Source of the DNA: Streptomyces flavofungini
GTDB lineage: Bacteria; Actinomycetota; Actinomycetes; Streptomycetales; Streptomycetaceae
Length of the DNA stretch: 64,000 bases
NCBI RefSeq assembly: GCF_014650815.1
Contig: NZ_BMVR01000008.1
Coordinates: forward strand, 62,001-126,000
Direction of reading: 5' to 3'
Part shown: one piece after another, positions 49,176 to 57,435 of the stretch
How positions within the stretch are numbered: the first letter of the stretch is position 1
How the letters are laid out: each line of letters starts with the position of its first letter
The notes under the pieces: model-generated
What the model was told of the DNA's origin: nothing
What the model saw: the letters and a program-made list of their open reading frames with translations, nothing else
Databases searched by the model: none
Program-made: the position numbers and the translations under genes

Positions 49176-50876
49176 GTGAACGACCGTCACCCGTCGGAGA
49201 CCCCCGCTCCGGCCCCGGCACCCGACGCCGACTGCCCGCCCTATGGGTCCTACGACCAGCAGGGCGCGCAGCACGTCGGCCACCTCGGGTACGACGGCTA
49301 TTCCACCGGCACCTTCTCCACCACCGCTTTCAACGCCCCTGACGGCTATGGAGCAACGGGCGGCTTCGACACTTCCGGTTCCGGTTTCGCCGTGCCCGCC
49401 GCGGGCTTCGCGACCGACCCGCTCTTCGGCGATCTGCCGGGCGGCCACGACACCGGCCAGTGGTCCACGACCGGCACGCAGCAGACCCTGACGTACGACG
49501 CGTACGCGGCCCAGCCCGGGTACGACACCGGCACCCACGACACCACCGCCTGGGGCACCTCCTTCCAGCCGCTGTCGGACATCCCCTCCCAGCCGGGCCC
49601 GGACTCCGGCGCCACCTGGGACGCCACCGCCTGGAACGAGTCACCGGCGACCGGCCAGTGGGCCACGCAGGTCTTCGACACCGGCGCGTACGACGCCACC
49701 GCCTGGAACTCCGGCGGCCACGACGCGTACGACACCCCGCAGCACGACACGTACGAGGCACCCCAGCACGACGCCTACGAAGCCGGGCACCAGCACGACG
49801 CGTACGGCGCCCCGCAGCAACACGACGCCTACGAAGCGCACGACACGGCGTACGACACGCAGAACGGTTACGCCGTCCAGGATCCGTACGAGGCGCCGGC
49901 GGCCATGGGCCCCGAGGCGTACGGGTCCGGCGACACGGCGTACGACGGCGACGACGCCACGCACGCGTTCCTGCCCGACGAGGCGTCCGGCGATCGGCTC
50001 GGCGGCGTCGAACCGGTCACCGAGCACGCGGAGCACGGCGATCGGGCCGACGACGAGCGCGCCGACCTCAGCGACTACGCGCCGGTGGACCGCCCCGAGC
50101 GCTCCCGTTCCGCCCGGTCGGCCGCGCCCCGTGGGCGGTCCCGCTCGCGCCGCTCCCCCGCCAAGCGTTCCGCGCTGTTCACCGTCGCGGTGCCGTCGGC
50201 CTGCGTGATGGGCGTCGCCGGTGTGGCCGCGGCCTCCGTCGGCGGTCTCGGCGGGGGCGACGACGGCAAGGACACGCAGGCTTCCGCCCCGGACCCGGCG
50301 ACCGTGAAGCCGTCCACCGCCAACAACAAGCTCGACACGCAGTTGGCGAACCTCTCCGCGGACGCGGGCGACTTCGCGGACCGCGCGAGCCGCACGCAGG
50401 AACGCATCGACCTCAAGGCCCAGAAGGTCGCCGCGCACAAGCAGGCCGTCGCGGAGGCCGCGCGCAAGGAGCGGCTGCGGCCGAAGTTCTCGCTGCCCGT
50501 CGCGCAGCACGGCCTGAGCGCCTACTACGGCCAGGCGGGCGTCAACTGGATGTCCGCGCACTCCGGGATCGACTTTCCGGTGTCGTACGGCACGGAGGTC
50601 AAGGCCGCCACCGACGGCACGGTCTCCACGAAGTACAACAGCGCCTACGGCAACATGGCGATCGTGACCGCCAAGGACGGCACGGAGACGTGGTACTGCC
50701 ACCTCTCCACGCACAAGATCGCGAGCGGCCCCGTGAAGGCGGGCGAGACCATCGCCTTCTCCGGGAACTCCGGCAACTCCACCGGCCCGCACCTGCACTT
50801 CGAGGTCCGCCCGGGCGGCGGCTCGGCGATCGACCCGCTGCCGTGGCTGCGCAGCCACGGGCTGGACCCGACCTAA
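49176..50876 (+). CDS. M23 family peptidoglycan endopeptidase, membrane-anchored
   Basis: This is a 566-residue protein from the GTG at 49176 (VNDRHPSETP); the TTG one codon earlier is possible. Residues 1-310 are a long disordered cytoplasmic tail with Asp/Ala/Tyr repeats (HDAYEA, TYDAYAA, AYDTQNGYA). A basic patch and one membrane helix (about 333-355) follow, then a coiled coil (RTQERIDLKAQKVAAHKQAV) and the M23 domain. Zinc ligands are in HSGIDFP (about residue 462) and HLHFEV (about 541). The fold is a LytM-type endopeptidase cutting peptide crosslinks. The huge cytoplasmic tail is unusual for M23 enzymes and may link it to cell-division or polar-growth proteins. Confidence 0.92.
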   Translation: MNDRHPSETPAPAPAPDADCPPYGSYDQQGAQHVGHLGYDGYSTGTFSTTAFNAPDGYGATGGFDTSGSGFAVPAAGFATDPLFGDLPGGHDTGQWSTTGTQQTLTYDAYAAQPGYDTGTHDTTAWGTSFQPLSDIPSQPGPDSGATWDATAWNESPATGQWATQVFDTGAYDATAWNSGGHDAYDTPQHDTYEAPQHDAYEAGHQHDAYGAPQQHDAYEAHDTAYDTQNGYAVQDPYEAPAAMGPEAYGSGDTAYDGDDATHAFLPDEASGDRLGGVEPVTEHAEHGDRADDERADLSDYAPVDRPERSRSARSAAPRGRSRSRRSPAKRSALFTVAVPSACVMGVAGVAAASVGGLGGGDDGKDTQASAPDPATVKPSTANNKLDTQLANLSADAGDFADRASRTQERIDLKAQKVAAHKQAVAEAARKERLRPKFSLPVAQHGLSAYYGQAGVNWMSAHSGIDFPVSYGTEVKAATDGTVSTKYNSAYGNMAIVTAKDGTETWYCHLSTHKIASGPVKAGETIAFSGNSGNSTGPHLHFEVRPGGGSAIDPLPWLRSHGLDPT

Positions 50877-50987
50877 AGCCCGCCGCTCTCTCCGTAGGAC
50901 ATTGCTCTCCCCGTAGGGCGCTGCTCCCTGTAGGGCGGCGTCGGTCTTCCCGTAGGCCCGCGTCAGCGCATGCGGCATCTCCCCGAA

Positions 50988-51023
50988 GGGTGCAACTCCA
51001 GCCCCCGTCACTGGAGTTGCCCT
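50988..51023. terminator. terminator between M23 gene and pcrA
   Basis: GGTGCAACTCCAG and CTGGAGTTGCCCT pair with one mismatch around a 9-nt loop; it lies 112 nt after the M23 stop and 32 nt before the pcrA stop. Upstream are four copies of CCGTAGG-like words (50891-50955). Confidence 0.7.
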
Positions 51024-51054
51024 TAGAGAGTGTCCCTCTTACTCCGAGTGAGGG

Positions 51055-53649
51055 CTACAGCTTTTCCACCGGCGCGTACCTCAACAGCAGCCGCTTCGGC
51101 TTCTCCTCGCCGAAGTCGACCGTCGCCTCGGCGTTCGCCCCGGTGCCCTTCACGCCGACCACCGTGCCGAGTCCGAACTGGTCGTGCGTGACGCGGTCGC
51201 CGATGGCGAGCGAGACCACCGGCTTCTCCGAGGCACGGCGGGTGGCGAAGCCCTGCGCGCCGCCCGCGCGCGAGCGCGACGACGACAGCGAGGCGGCGAC
51301 CCCGGCGGCGGGCCCGGACGACGCGGGCGCGCCGACGGATCCCGTCCGCTTCCAGTCCAGATGGGCCTCCGGGATCTCCTCCAGGAAGCGCGACGGCGGG
51401 TTGTACGACGGCTGGCCCCAGGCGCTGCGCAGGGTGGAGCGGGTCAGGTACAGCCGCTCCCGCGCGCGCGTGATGCCGACGTACGCGAGCCGCCGCTCCT
51501 CCTCCAGCTCCTTGACCTGGCCGAGGGCGCGCATGTGCGGGAAGACGCCGTCCTCCATGCCGGTCAGGAACACGACGGGGAATTCCAGGCCCTTGGCGGT
51601 GTGCAGCGTCATGAGCGTGATGACTCCGGAGCCGTCGTCCTCCTCGTCGGGGATCTGGTCGGAGTCGGCGACGAGGGCGACGCGCTCCAGGAAGTCGGAG
51701 AGCGACCCGGCGGGAGCGGCACCCTCCGGGGGCTCGGCACCCTCGACGGCGGCGGCCTCGGTGCCCTCAGGGGCCGTCTCGGCGCCCTCGGCGGCCGCCC
51801 CCGCACCCTCGGCGGCGGTGTTCGCCCCTGCGGCGGTGTTGTTGTCCTGCTCGAACTCCAGGGCCACGGCGGCCAGTTCCTGGAGGTTCTCGATGCGCGT
51901 CTCGTCCTGCGGGTCGGTGGAGGACTGCAGCTCGGCCAGGTAGCCGGTCCGCTCCAGGACCGCCTCCAGGACGACTGCGGGGCCCGCGCCGGACTCCACG
52001 ACGGTGCGCAGCTCCTCCATGAGCGTGTTGAAGCGCCGCACGGCGTTCGTGGAGCGGGCCGCCATGCCGTACGCCTCGTCGACGCGGCGCAGCGCCTGCG
52101 GGAAGGAGATCTTCTCGCGCTGCGCGAGGGCGTCGATCATCGCTTCGGCGCGGTCGCCGATGCCGCGCTTCGGCACGTTCAGGATGCGGCGCAGCGGGAC
52201 GGTGTCCTCGGGGTTGGCGAGCACCCTCAAGTACGCGAGGACGTCGCGGACTTCCTTGCGCTCGTAGAACCGCACGCCGCCGACGACCTTGTAGGGCAGG
52301 CCGACGCGGATGAAGATCTCTTCGAAGACGCGGGACTGGGCGTTCGTGCGGTAGAAGATCGCCACGTCGCCGGACTTGGCGTCGCCCGCGTCGGTGAGGC
52401 GGTCGATCTCGTCGGCGACGAACTGGGCCTCGTCGTGCTCGGTGTCCGCCACGTATCCGGTGATGCGGGCGCCCGCGCCCGCGTTGGTCCACAGGTTCTT
52501 GGGGCGGCGGCTCTCGTTGCGCTCGATGACGGCGTTGGCCGCGGTCAGGATCGTCTGCGTGGAGCGGTAGTTCTGCTCCAGGAGGATCGTCGTCGCGTCC
52601 GGGTAGTCCTCCTCGAACTGGAGGATGTTGCGGATCGTGGCGCCGCGGAAGGCGTAGATGGACTGGTCGGCGTCGCCGACGACGCACAGCTCGCCGGGCT
52701 CCTGCCCCTCTCCGGAGGGGCCCACCAGCTCGCGCACGAGGGCGTACTGGGCGTGGTTGGTGTCCTGGTACTCGTCCACCATCACGTGGCGGAAGCGGCG
52801 GCGGTAGTGCTCGGCCACGTCCGGGAAGGCGCGCAGCAGGTTCACCGTCGTCATGATCAGGTCGTCGAAGTCGAGGGCGTTGGCCTCTCGGAGCCGCGAC
52901 TGGTACATCGCGTACGCCTGGGCGAGGGTCTTCTCGAACCCTCCCCCAGACTCCGTCTGGGAGGTGCCCCCAGCGGCCTGGCCCGCGAAGTCCTCCTCGT
53001 CGATCAGCTCGTTCTTCAGGTTCGAGATCTTGGCGCTGAAGGACTTCGGCGGGAACTTCTTCGGGTCGAGGTCCAGGTCGCGGCAGACCAGGGCCATCAG
53101 GCGCTTGGAGTCGGCGGCGTCGTAGATCGAGAAGGAGGACGTGAAGCCCAGCTTCTTGTACTCCCGGCGCAGGATGCGCACGCACGCGCTGTGGAACGTC
53201 GACACCCACATCGCGCCCGCGCGCGGGCCGACGAGCTGCTCGACGCGCTCCTTCATCTCGCCCGCGGCCTTGTTCGTGAACGTGATCGCGAGGATCTGGC
53301 CGGGGTGCGCGCCGCGCTCCGCGAGGAGGTACGCGATGCGGTGGGTCAGCACGCGCGTCTTGCCGGAGCCGGCGCCGGCGACGATGAGCAGCGGGGAGCC
53401 CGCGTGCACGACGGCCGCGCGCTGGTTCTCGTTCAGGCCGTCGAGCAGCGCCGCCGGGTCGATCGCGGGGCGGGGGGCACCGTCCCGGTAGTACGCGTCC
53501 CGGGGTGCGGGCGCGTCGAACTTCCCTTGGAACAAGTCGTCCGGAATGGGCTCCGGAGCGCTGTCCTCGGGCGGCGGCGGGGGTTCCTCGTCGTGGCCCT
53601 GCGAGGGCTTGAGGTCCGCCAGGAAGCTGTCGTCAAAGAGGCTGCTCAT
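51055..53649 (-). CDS. pcrA: ATP-dependent DNA helicase UvrD/PcrA
   Basis: This is an 864-residue superfamily 1A 3'-5' DNA helicase. Walker A VAGAGSGKTRVL, motif Ia FTNKAAGEM, Walker B VDEYQDTNHAQY, motif III VVGDADQSIYAFRGA, motif IV LEQNYRST and the late motifs LMTLHTAKGLEFPVV and YVGITRARERLYL are all intact. The C-terminus has the PcrA-type Tudor-like ending (GDRVTHDQFGLGTVVGVKG). Two local expansions occur. Residues about 226-236 carry GGTSQTESGGG from an inserted palindromic element (52940-52973). An Ala/Glu/Gly-rich low-complexity stretch lies at about 610-645. It participates in repair and plasmid-type replication and removes RecA from DNA. Confidence 0.97.
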   Translation of the reverse strand: MSSLFDDSFLADLKPSQGHDEEPPPPPEDSAPEPIPDDLFQGKFDAPAPRDAYYRDGAPRPAIDPAALLDGLNENQRAAVVHAGSPLLIVAGAGSGKTRVLTHRIAYLLAERGAHPGQILAITFTNKAAGEMKERVEQLVGPRAGAMWVSTFHSACVRILRREYKKLGFTSSFSIYDAADSKRLMALVCRDLDLDPKKFPPKSFSAKISNLKNELIDEEDFAGQAAGGTSQTESGGGFEKTLAQAYAMYQSRLREANALDFDDLIMTTVNLLRAFPDVAEHYRRRFRHVMVDEYQDTNHAQYALVRELVGPSGEGQEPGELCVVGDADQSIYAFRGATIRNILQFEEDYPDATTILLEQNYRSTQTILTAANAVIERNESRRPKNLWTNAGAGARITGYVADTEHDEAQFVADEIDRLTDAGDAKSGDVAIFYRTNAQSRVFEEIFIRVGLPYKVVGGVRFYERKEVRDVLAYLRVLANPEDTVPLRRILNVPKRGIGDRAEAMIDALAQREKISFPQALRRVDEAYGMAARSTNAVRRFNTLMEELRTVVESGAGPAVVLEAVLERTGYLAELQSSTDPQDETRIENLQELAAVALEFEQDNNTAAGANTAAEGAGAAAEGAETAPEGTEAAAVEGAEPPEGAAPAGSLSDFLERVALVADSDQIPDEEDDGSGVITLMTLHTAKGLEFPVVFLTGMEDGVFPHMRALGQVKELEEERRLAYVGITRARERLYLTRSTLRSAWGQPSYNPPSRFLEEIPEAHLDWKRTGSVGAPASSGPAAGVAASLSSSRSRAGGAQGFATRRASEKPVVSLAIGDRVTHDQFGLGTVVGVKGTGANAEATVDFGEEKPKRLLLRYAPVEKL
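52940..52973. repeat. palindromic element inserted in frame in pcrA
   Basis: CCTCCCCCAGAC and GTCTGGGAGG form a stem with loop TCC, followed by TGCCCCCAGC. The layout matches the element at 7116-7150. It adds about 10 residues to PcrA in the 1B subdomain without a frameshift. Confidence 0.65.
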
Positions 53650-53949
53650 CGCCTCCCGAGTCTAGGCGGCCCCACTGACAACCCGCCCCGGGTTCCACGA
53701 GCCGGTCCCGAGCCCGTCCCGGATCCGGCCACCGGGGCCCGCCCGCACCGGGTTCTCCGCTCCGCGCACAGGCCCCGTCACGCTGCGCAACGACCGCGCC
53801 CTTCCGCGTCATGGCGGCGCCAAGGGCCTCGTAAAGTCACGAAAATGTATCGGGCATATCGAACATCATCCTTCCCTCGTGCCACGGGAGTTGGCTAGCG
53901 TGCTCCGCGGGCCGCACGTCCCCCCACCGGCGATCCCCGCCGGTCACGC

Positions 53950-54105
53950 GCGGCCTCCGCCGAGTCCGACGCGTTCGGAGCCGGGGACCCACCAAGTTTT
54001 TTGGGGTGAATCCGTCCCGTACGACGTACGGGACGGTAGGGCAGCCTTCCGAACCACCCGCCCGAACCCGACAGCTAACCCGGTAGGCGGTCCACGGAAG
54101 GAGTC
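53950..54105 (+). promoter_or_regulatory. c-di-AMP riboswitch (ydaO-yuaA type)
   Basis: The leader of the NlpC/P60 gene contains the conserved ydaO elements in order: GAGCCGGGGACCCA, TTGGGGTGAAT, a hairpin CCCGTACGACGTACGGGACG, GTAGGGCAGCCTTCCGAA, and CCCGACAGCTAACCCGGTAGG followed by GGAAGGAG, which doubles as the ribosome site region of the TTG start. Streptomyces NlpC/P60 and resuscitation-factor genes are known to be controlled by this riboswitch, with c-di-AMP turning the gene off. The boundaries are approximate. Confidence 0.88.
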
Positions 54106-54112
54106 GCCAGCT

Positions 54113-55335
54113 TTGGCGTCGCACCGCAAGCCGCGCAGCCGCTCAGCCCTCATACGCACGACCCCGGCCCTTGGCATCACGACGGCCGCCCTGACGTCGG
54201 TGGCCCTCCTGTCGCAGAGCGCGAACGCCGCGCCGTCCGCCCCCGCCGAGCCCGGGAAGCCCAGCCTCGAAGAGGTCCAGAAGAAGGTCGACGACCTCTA
54301 CCAGCAGGCCGGTGTGGCCACGCAGAAGTACAACTCGGCCAAGGAGCGCACCGACAAGCAGCGCAAGAAGGCCGACCGGCTCCTGGACGACGTGGCCAAG
54401 CGCACGGACCGGCTGAACGAGGCCCGGCAGGAGCTGGGCTCCTTCGCCGCCGCGCAGTACCGCACCGGTGCCGTCTCCGAGACCGCCACGATGATGCTCG
54501 CCGACGACCCCAAGGGCTTCTTCGACCAGAACCACCTCGCGGACCGGCTCACCAGCCGCCAGAAGAAGGCCGTCGACGACTACCAGACCCAGCAGGTCGC
54601 GGCGACCAAGCAGCGCACGAAGGCCGCGAAGAGCCTGAAGTCGCTGCAGGACTCGCGCGACGACCTCCGGTCGAGCAAGCAGACCGTCCAGACCAAGCTG
54701 ACCGAGGCCCGCTCGGTCCTGTCGAAGCTGACCGCCGAGGAGAAGGCGCGAAGGAGGCCGCCAAGCGCAAGGCGGCCGAACTCGCGCGCAAGCAGGCCGC
54801 GGAGGAGCGGGAGCGGAAGGCGAAGGAAGCCGCGGAACGGCGCGAGCGGGAGCGTGAGCGGGGTCAGGACGAGGGCTCGGGGTCCGGTTCGGGGTCCGGT
54901 TCGGACAGCGGCTCGGGGGCGGGCTCCGGCTCGGACACGGGTTCCGGCTCGGGTTCGGGCTCCGGCAGTACGGACGGCAGTTACGCGGCCAAGGCCCAGA
55001 AGGTGATCGCCTTCGCCGAGAAACAGATGGGCAAGCCCTATGTGTGGGGCGCCACCGGGCCCGGCTCCTACGACTGCTCCGGGCTCACCCAGGCGGCCTG
55101 GAAGACCGCCGGGATCTCGCTGCCGCGCACCACCTGGGACCAGGTGAAGGTCGGCACGACCGTGCCGACCTCCAAGGCCAAGCCGGGCGACCTGGTCTTC
55201 TTCTACGACGACATCAGCCACGTAGGGATCTACATCGGCGACGGCAAGATGATCCACGCCCCGAAGCCGGGCGCGAACGTCCGCGTCGAGTCGATCTACT
55301 ACATGCCGATCCACAGCGTGGTGCGGCCCGCGTAA
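54113..55335 (+). pseudogene. NlpC/P60 peptidoglycan hydrolase gene with 1-nt deletion frameshift
   Basis: This gene encodes a secreted peptidoglycan endopeptidase of the RipA/NlpC type, but the frame breaks near 54747-54751. The first frame (from TTG 54113, LASHRKPRSRS) gives a signal peptide and long coiled coil (KVDDLYQQAGVATQKYNSAK, AAQYRTGAV) up to TAEEKA, then runs into an Arg-rich nonsense tail. One C inserted in GCGCGAAGG restores KEAAKRKAAELARK, a Gly/Ser linker and the NlpC/P60 domain with Cys in GSYDCSGLTQ and His in DISHVGIYIG. The corrected length is 407 residues. It could be a real pseudogene, a phase-variable state or a sequencing error. The paralogue at 56342 is intact. Confidence 0.85.
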
Positions 55336-55402
55336 TCGCTGTCTGCGGCCCACGTAATCGCTGTCTACGTAGAGGCACGAAAACTCAGGGACGCTTACGC
55401 GC

Positions 55403-55436
55403 GTGTGGGCCCGCCCCGGTCGGGGCGGGCCCACAC
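55403..55436. terminator. bidirectional terminator
   Basis: GTGTGGGCCCGCCCC and GGGGCGGGCCCACAC form a perfect 15-bp stem with a 4-nt loop, 68 nt after the NlpC/P60 stop. Confidence 0.9.
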
Positions 55437-55453
55437 GTACAAGAGGGCGTTCC

Positions 55454-55483
55454 AGGGCCTGTCCGACCCATCGGACAGGCCCT
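55454..55483 (-). terminator. terminator overlapping the stop of the gene at 55482
   Basis: AGGGCCTGTCCGA and TCGGACAGGCCCT form a perfect 13-bp stem with loop CCCA, beginning at the stop codon of the minus-strand membrane protein gene. Confidence 0.85.
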
Positions 55484-55835
55484 AGGTCCAGAGGACCGCG
55501 ATGAAGATGTTCGCCGTCGTCAGGCCGCCGACCGCCCCGAACATCCCCTTGGCGACCTTCTCCTCGTCCCGCTTCACGTACACGAGCCCGAGGATCACGA
55601 TCAACAGGGCGAGCTTGATGCCGATCTTGACGTTGTTGACCGTGTTGTCGTCCGCCTGGTTCAGCCCGACGAGGGCGAATCCGGTGATCAACATGGTCAA
55701 CGCGCCGTGCAGCATCGCGGGGCTGAACCGGGCCGTGCCCGCGCCCATGGCCTTCATCTGGGTCAGGAAGCCGCCCAGGAGCGAGGCGATGCCGATGATG
55801 TGCAGGCCGACGAAGAGATGGATGAGTACGTCCAT
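55482..55835 (-). CDS. small four-helix membrane protein
   Basis: This is a 117-residue protein with four predicted helices: LIHLFVGLHIIGIASLLGGF, LHGALTMLITGFALVGL, IGIKLALLIVILGLVYV and GAVGGLTTANIFIAVLW. The two His in the first helix pair (IHLFVGLHI) and the overall size recall small integral membrane proteins such as the DUF420/SHOCT-free type, but I cannot assign a family. It lies between the two NlpC/P60 genes on the opposite strand. The ATG at 55835 begins MDVLIHL. Confidence 0.82.
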   Translation of the reverse strand: MDVLIHLFVGLHIIGIASLLGGFLTQMKAMGAGTARFSPAMLHGALTMLITGFALVGLNQADDNTVNNVKIGIKLALLIVILGLVYVKRDEEKVAKGMFGAVGGLTTANIFIAVLWT

Positions 55836-56341
55836 GGGGCGGAGCCTAATTCCCGGCCCCCGGCGCGGGCCGGGCGGGTCCGGCCGGTCGTCCCGGTCGC
55901 CGGGCCGCCAGGACCGCCGGGGCCGCCAGGACGCCCGGGGCCGCCGGGACCGCCGGGACCGCCGGGACCGCCGCCGCTACGGGGCGGCGCCTTAGCACCC
56001 GCCGCCGACCGGGCGGGCCACAAGCGCCACATCGGTCACGCGCACCGCGAAACCCGCCACCGCCCCTCGTCCTGGCCGCTCGGATCCGTTCACTCCGCGC
56101 CAGTCATCCGTCGTTAGCGCACATCGGGTCACGAACCGGTGACGGTCAGGTTTAGCGTCCTCTGCCAGGTGACCGACTCCCCACCGCCGCCCCGTCCTGG
56201 GACGGCAGTCGGCCACCTCCGCCGAGAAAGTCCGACGGCGTCCCGCTCCCCCGTGCGGGCGCCGCCGGACCGGCACCGCAGCGGCGCCAGGTTCGGCGGC
56301 ACCGGTGCGGGCCCGGCCACAAGGAAGGACGTGGAGCCTCC
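55836..56341. other. 506-nt intergenic, with CCGCCGGGA repeats
   Basis: At 55905-55978 lies a run of 9-nt units (CCGCCGGGA, CCGCCAGGA, CCGGGGCCG), giving a collagen-like GGP pattern in one minus-strand frame that I do not believe is translated. The plus-strand part next to 56342 is the promoter and leader of the second NlpC/P60 gene; TGCGCTAACG-like AT-richer words lie near 56112-56155. I looked for a second ydaO riboswitch here and did not find its core words. Confidence 0.45.
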
Positions 56342-57400
56342 GTGGCAGCGCACCGCAAGCCCAAGCAGCGCTCGCTCAGCGGCCATACGGCCCGTACGGC
56401 CGCCACTCTCGCCCTCGCGTCGGCCGCCACCGCGACCGCCTTCGAGGGCACCGGACACGCGGAGCCCAAGCTCACCCCCAGCGAGGTGAAGGTCAAGGTC
56501 GACGAGCTCTACCGCGAGGCCGAGGTCGCCACCGAGAAGTACAACGGCGCCAAGGAGAAGGCCGACAAGGCCGAGAAGTCCCTGACCGACCTGCGGGACG
56601 AGGCCGCGCGCAGGACCGAGAAGCTCAACACCGCCCGCCAGGGCCTGGGTTCACTGGCCACCGCCCAGTACCGCACGGGCGCCATCGACCCGTCGGTGCA
56701 GTTGGCGCTCTCCTCCGACCCGGACGAGTTCCTCGACCGGGCCAGCCGCGCCGACCGCGCGGGCCACCGCCAGGCGGCCACCGTCACCGACGTACGCCAC
56801 CAGATCCGCGAGCTCGACCAGCTGCACACCGAGGCGGACGGCACGCTCGACGACCTCAAGTCCCGCCAGGCGGACCTGCGGAAGCACAAGAAGACCGTGA
56901 CCGGCAAGCTCGGCGAGGCCAAGCGGCTGCTCGCGCGGCTGACCGCCGAGGAGCGCGCCCGGCTGGCCGCGGACGGGGCGGCCGGTGACGCCGACCGGGC
57001 CTCGCGCGAGGCGCCCCGCGCCCCCGCGCCGGGCGCCTCGAAGGGTGCCGGCTCCCGGGCGTCGGCGGCCGTCTCGTACGCCTACAAGGCGCTCGGCAGC
57101 CCCTACGTGTGGGGCGCCACCGGCCCGAGCGCCTTCGACTGCTCCGGCCTCACCCAGGCCGCGTACCGCGCGGCGGGCGTCTCCCTGCCGCGCACCACCT
57201 ACGCCCAGATCGACGCCGGACGACGCGTCTCCCGCGCCGAACTCCAGCCGGGTGACCTGGTGTTCTTCTACTCCGGCATCAGCCACGTCGGCCTCTACGT
57301 CGGCGACGGCAAAATGATCCACGCCCCGAACCCGAGCGCGCCGGTGCGGCTCGCGCCCATCAGCCAGATGCCGTTCGCGGGGGCGGTGCGGGTGGGGTGA
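56342..57400 (+). CDS. NlpC/P60 family peptidoglycan hydrolase
   Basis: This is a 352-residue secreted endopeptidase, the intact paralogue of the broken gene upstream. It has a signal peptide (HRKPKQRSLS, then TAATLALASAATATAF), a long coiled coil (VKVDELYREAEVATEKYNGA, TAQYRTGAI), an Ala/Gly/Pro linker and a C-terminal NlpC/P60 domain. Catalytic Cys is in SAFDCSGLTQ, His in GISHVGLYVG and the third polar residue in HAPNPSAPV. The GTG at 56342 has GGAG 6-9 nt upstream. It should cleave between D-Glu and diamino acid in stem peptides. No c-di-AMP riboswitch is seen in its leader. Confidence 0.93.
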   Translation: MAAHRKPKQRSLSGHTARTAATLALASAATATAFEGTGHAEPKLTPSEVKVKVDELYREAEVATEKYNGAKEKADKAEKSLTDLRDEAARRTEKLNTARQGLGSLATAQYRTGAIDPSVQLALSSDPDEFLDRASRADRAGHRQAATVTDVRHQIRELDQLHTEADGTLDDLKSRQADLRKHKKTVTGKLGEAKRLLARLTAEERARLAADGAAGDADRASREAPRAPAPGASKGAGSRASAAVSYAYKALGSPYVWGATGPSAFDCSGLTQAAYRAAGVSLPRTTYAQIDAGRRVSRAELQPGDLVFFYSGISHVGLYVGDGKMIHAPNPSAPVRLAPISQMPFAGAVRVG

Positions 57401-57435
57401 GTCCGGCCCGCCGTCGGACCCGGCGCCCCGCGCCG

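Noticed and set aside
55763..56032. Collagen-like GGP repeat ORF on the minus strand
   Set aside because: It arises from a CCGCCGGGA repeat run, overlaps a convincing membrane protein gene in another frame and lacks a ribosome site.
56160..56341. Second c-di-AMP riboswitch before the intact NlpC/P60 gene
   Set aside because: The core words GACAGCTAACCCGGTAGG and TTGGGGTGAAT are absent.
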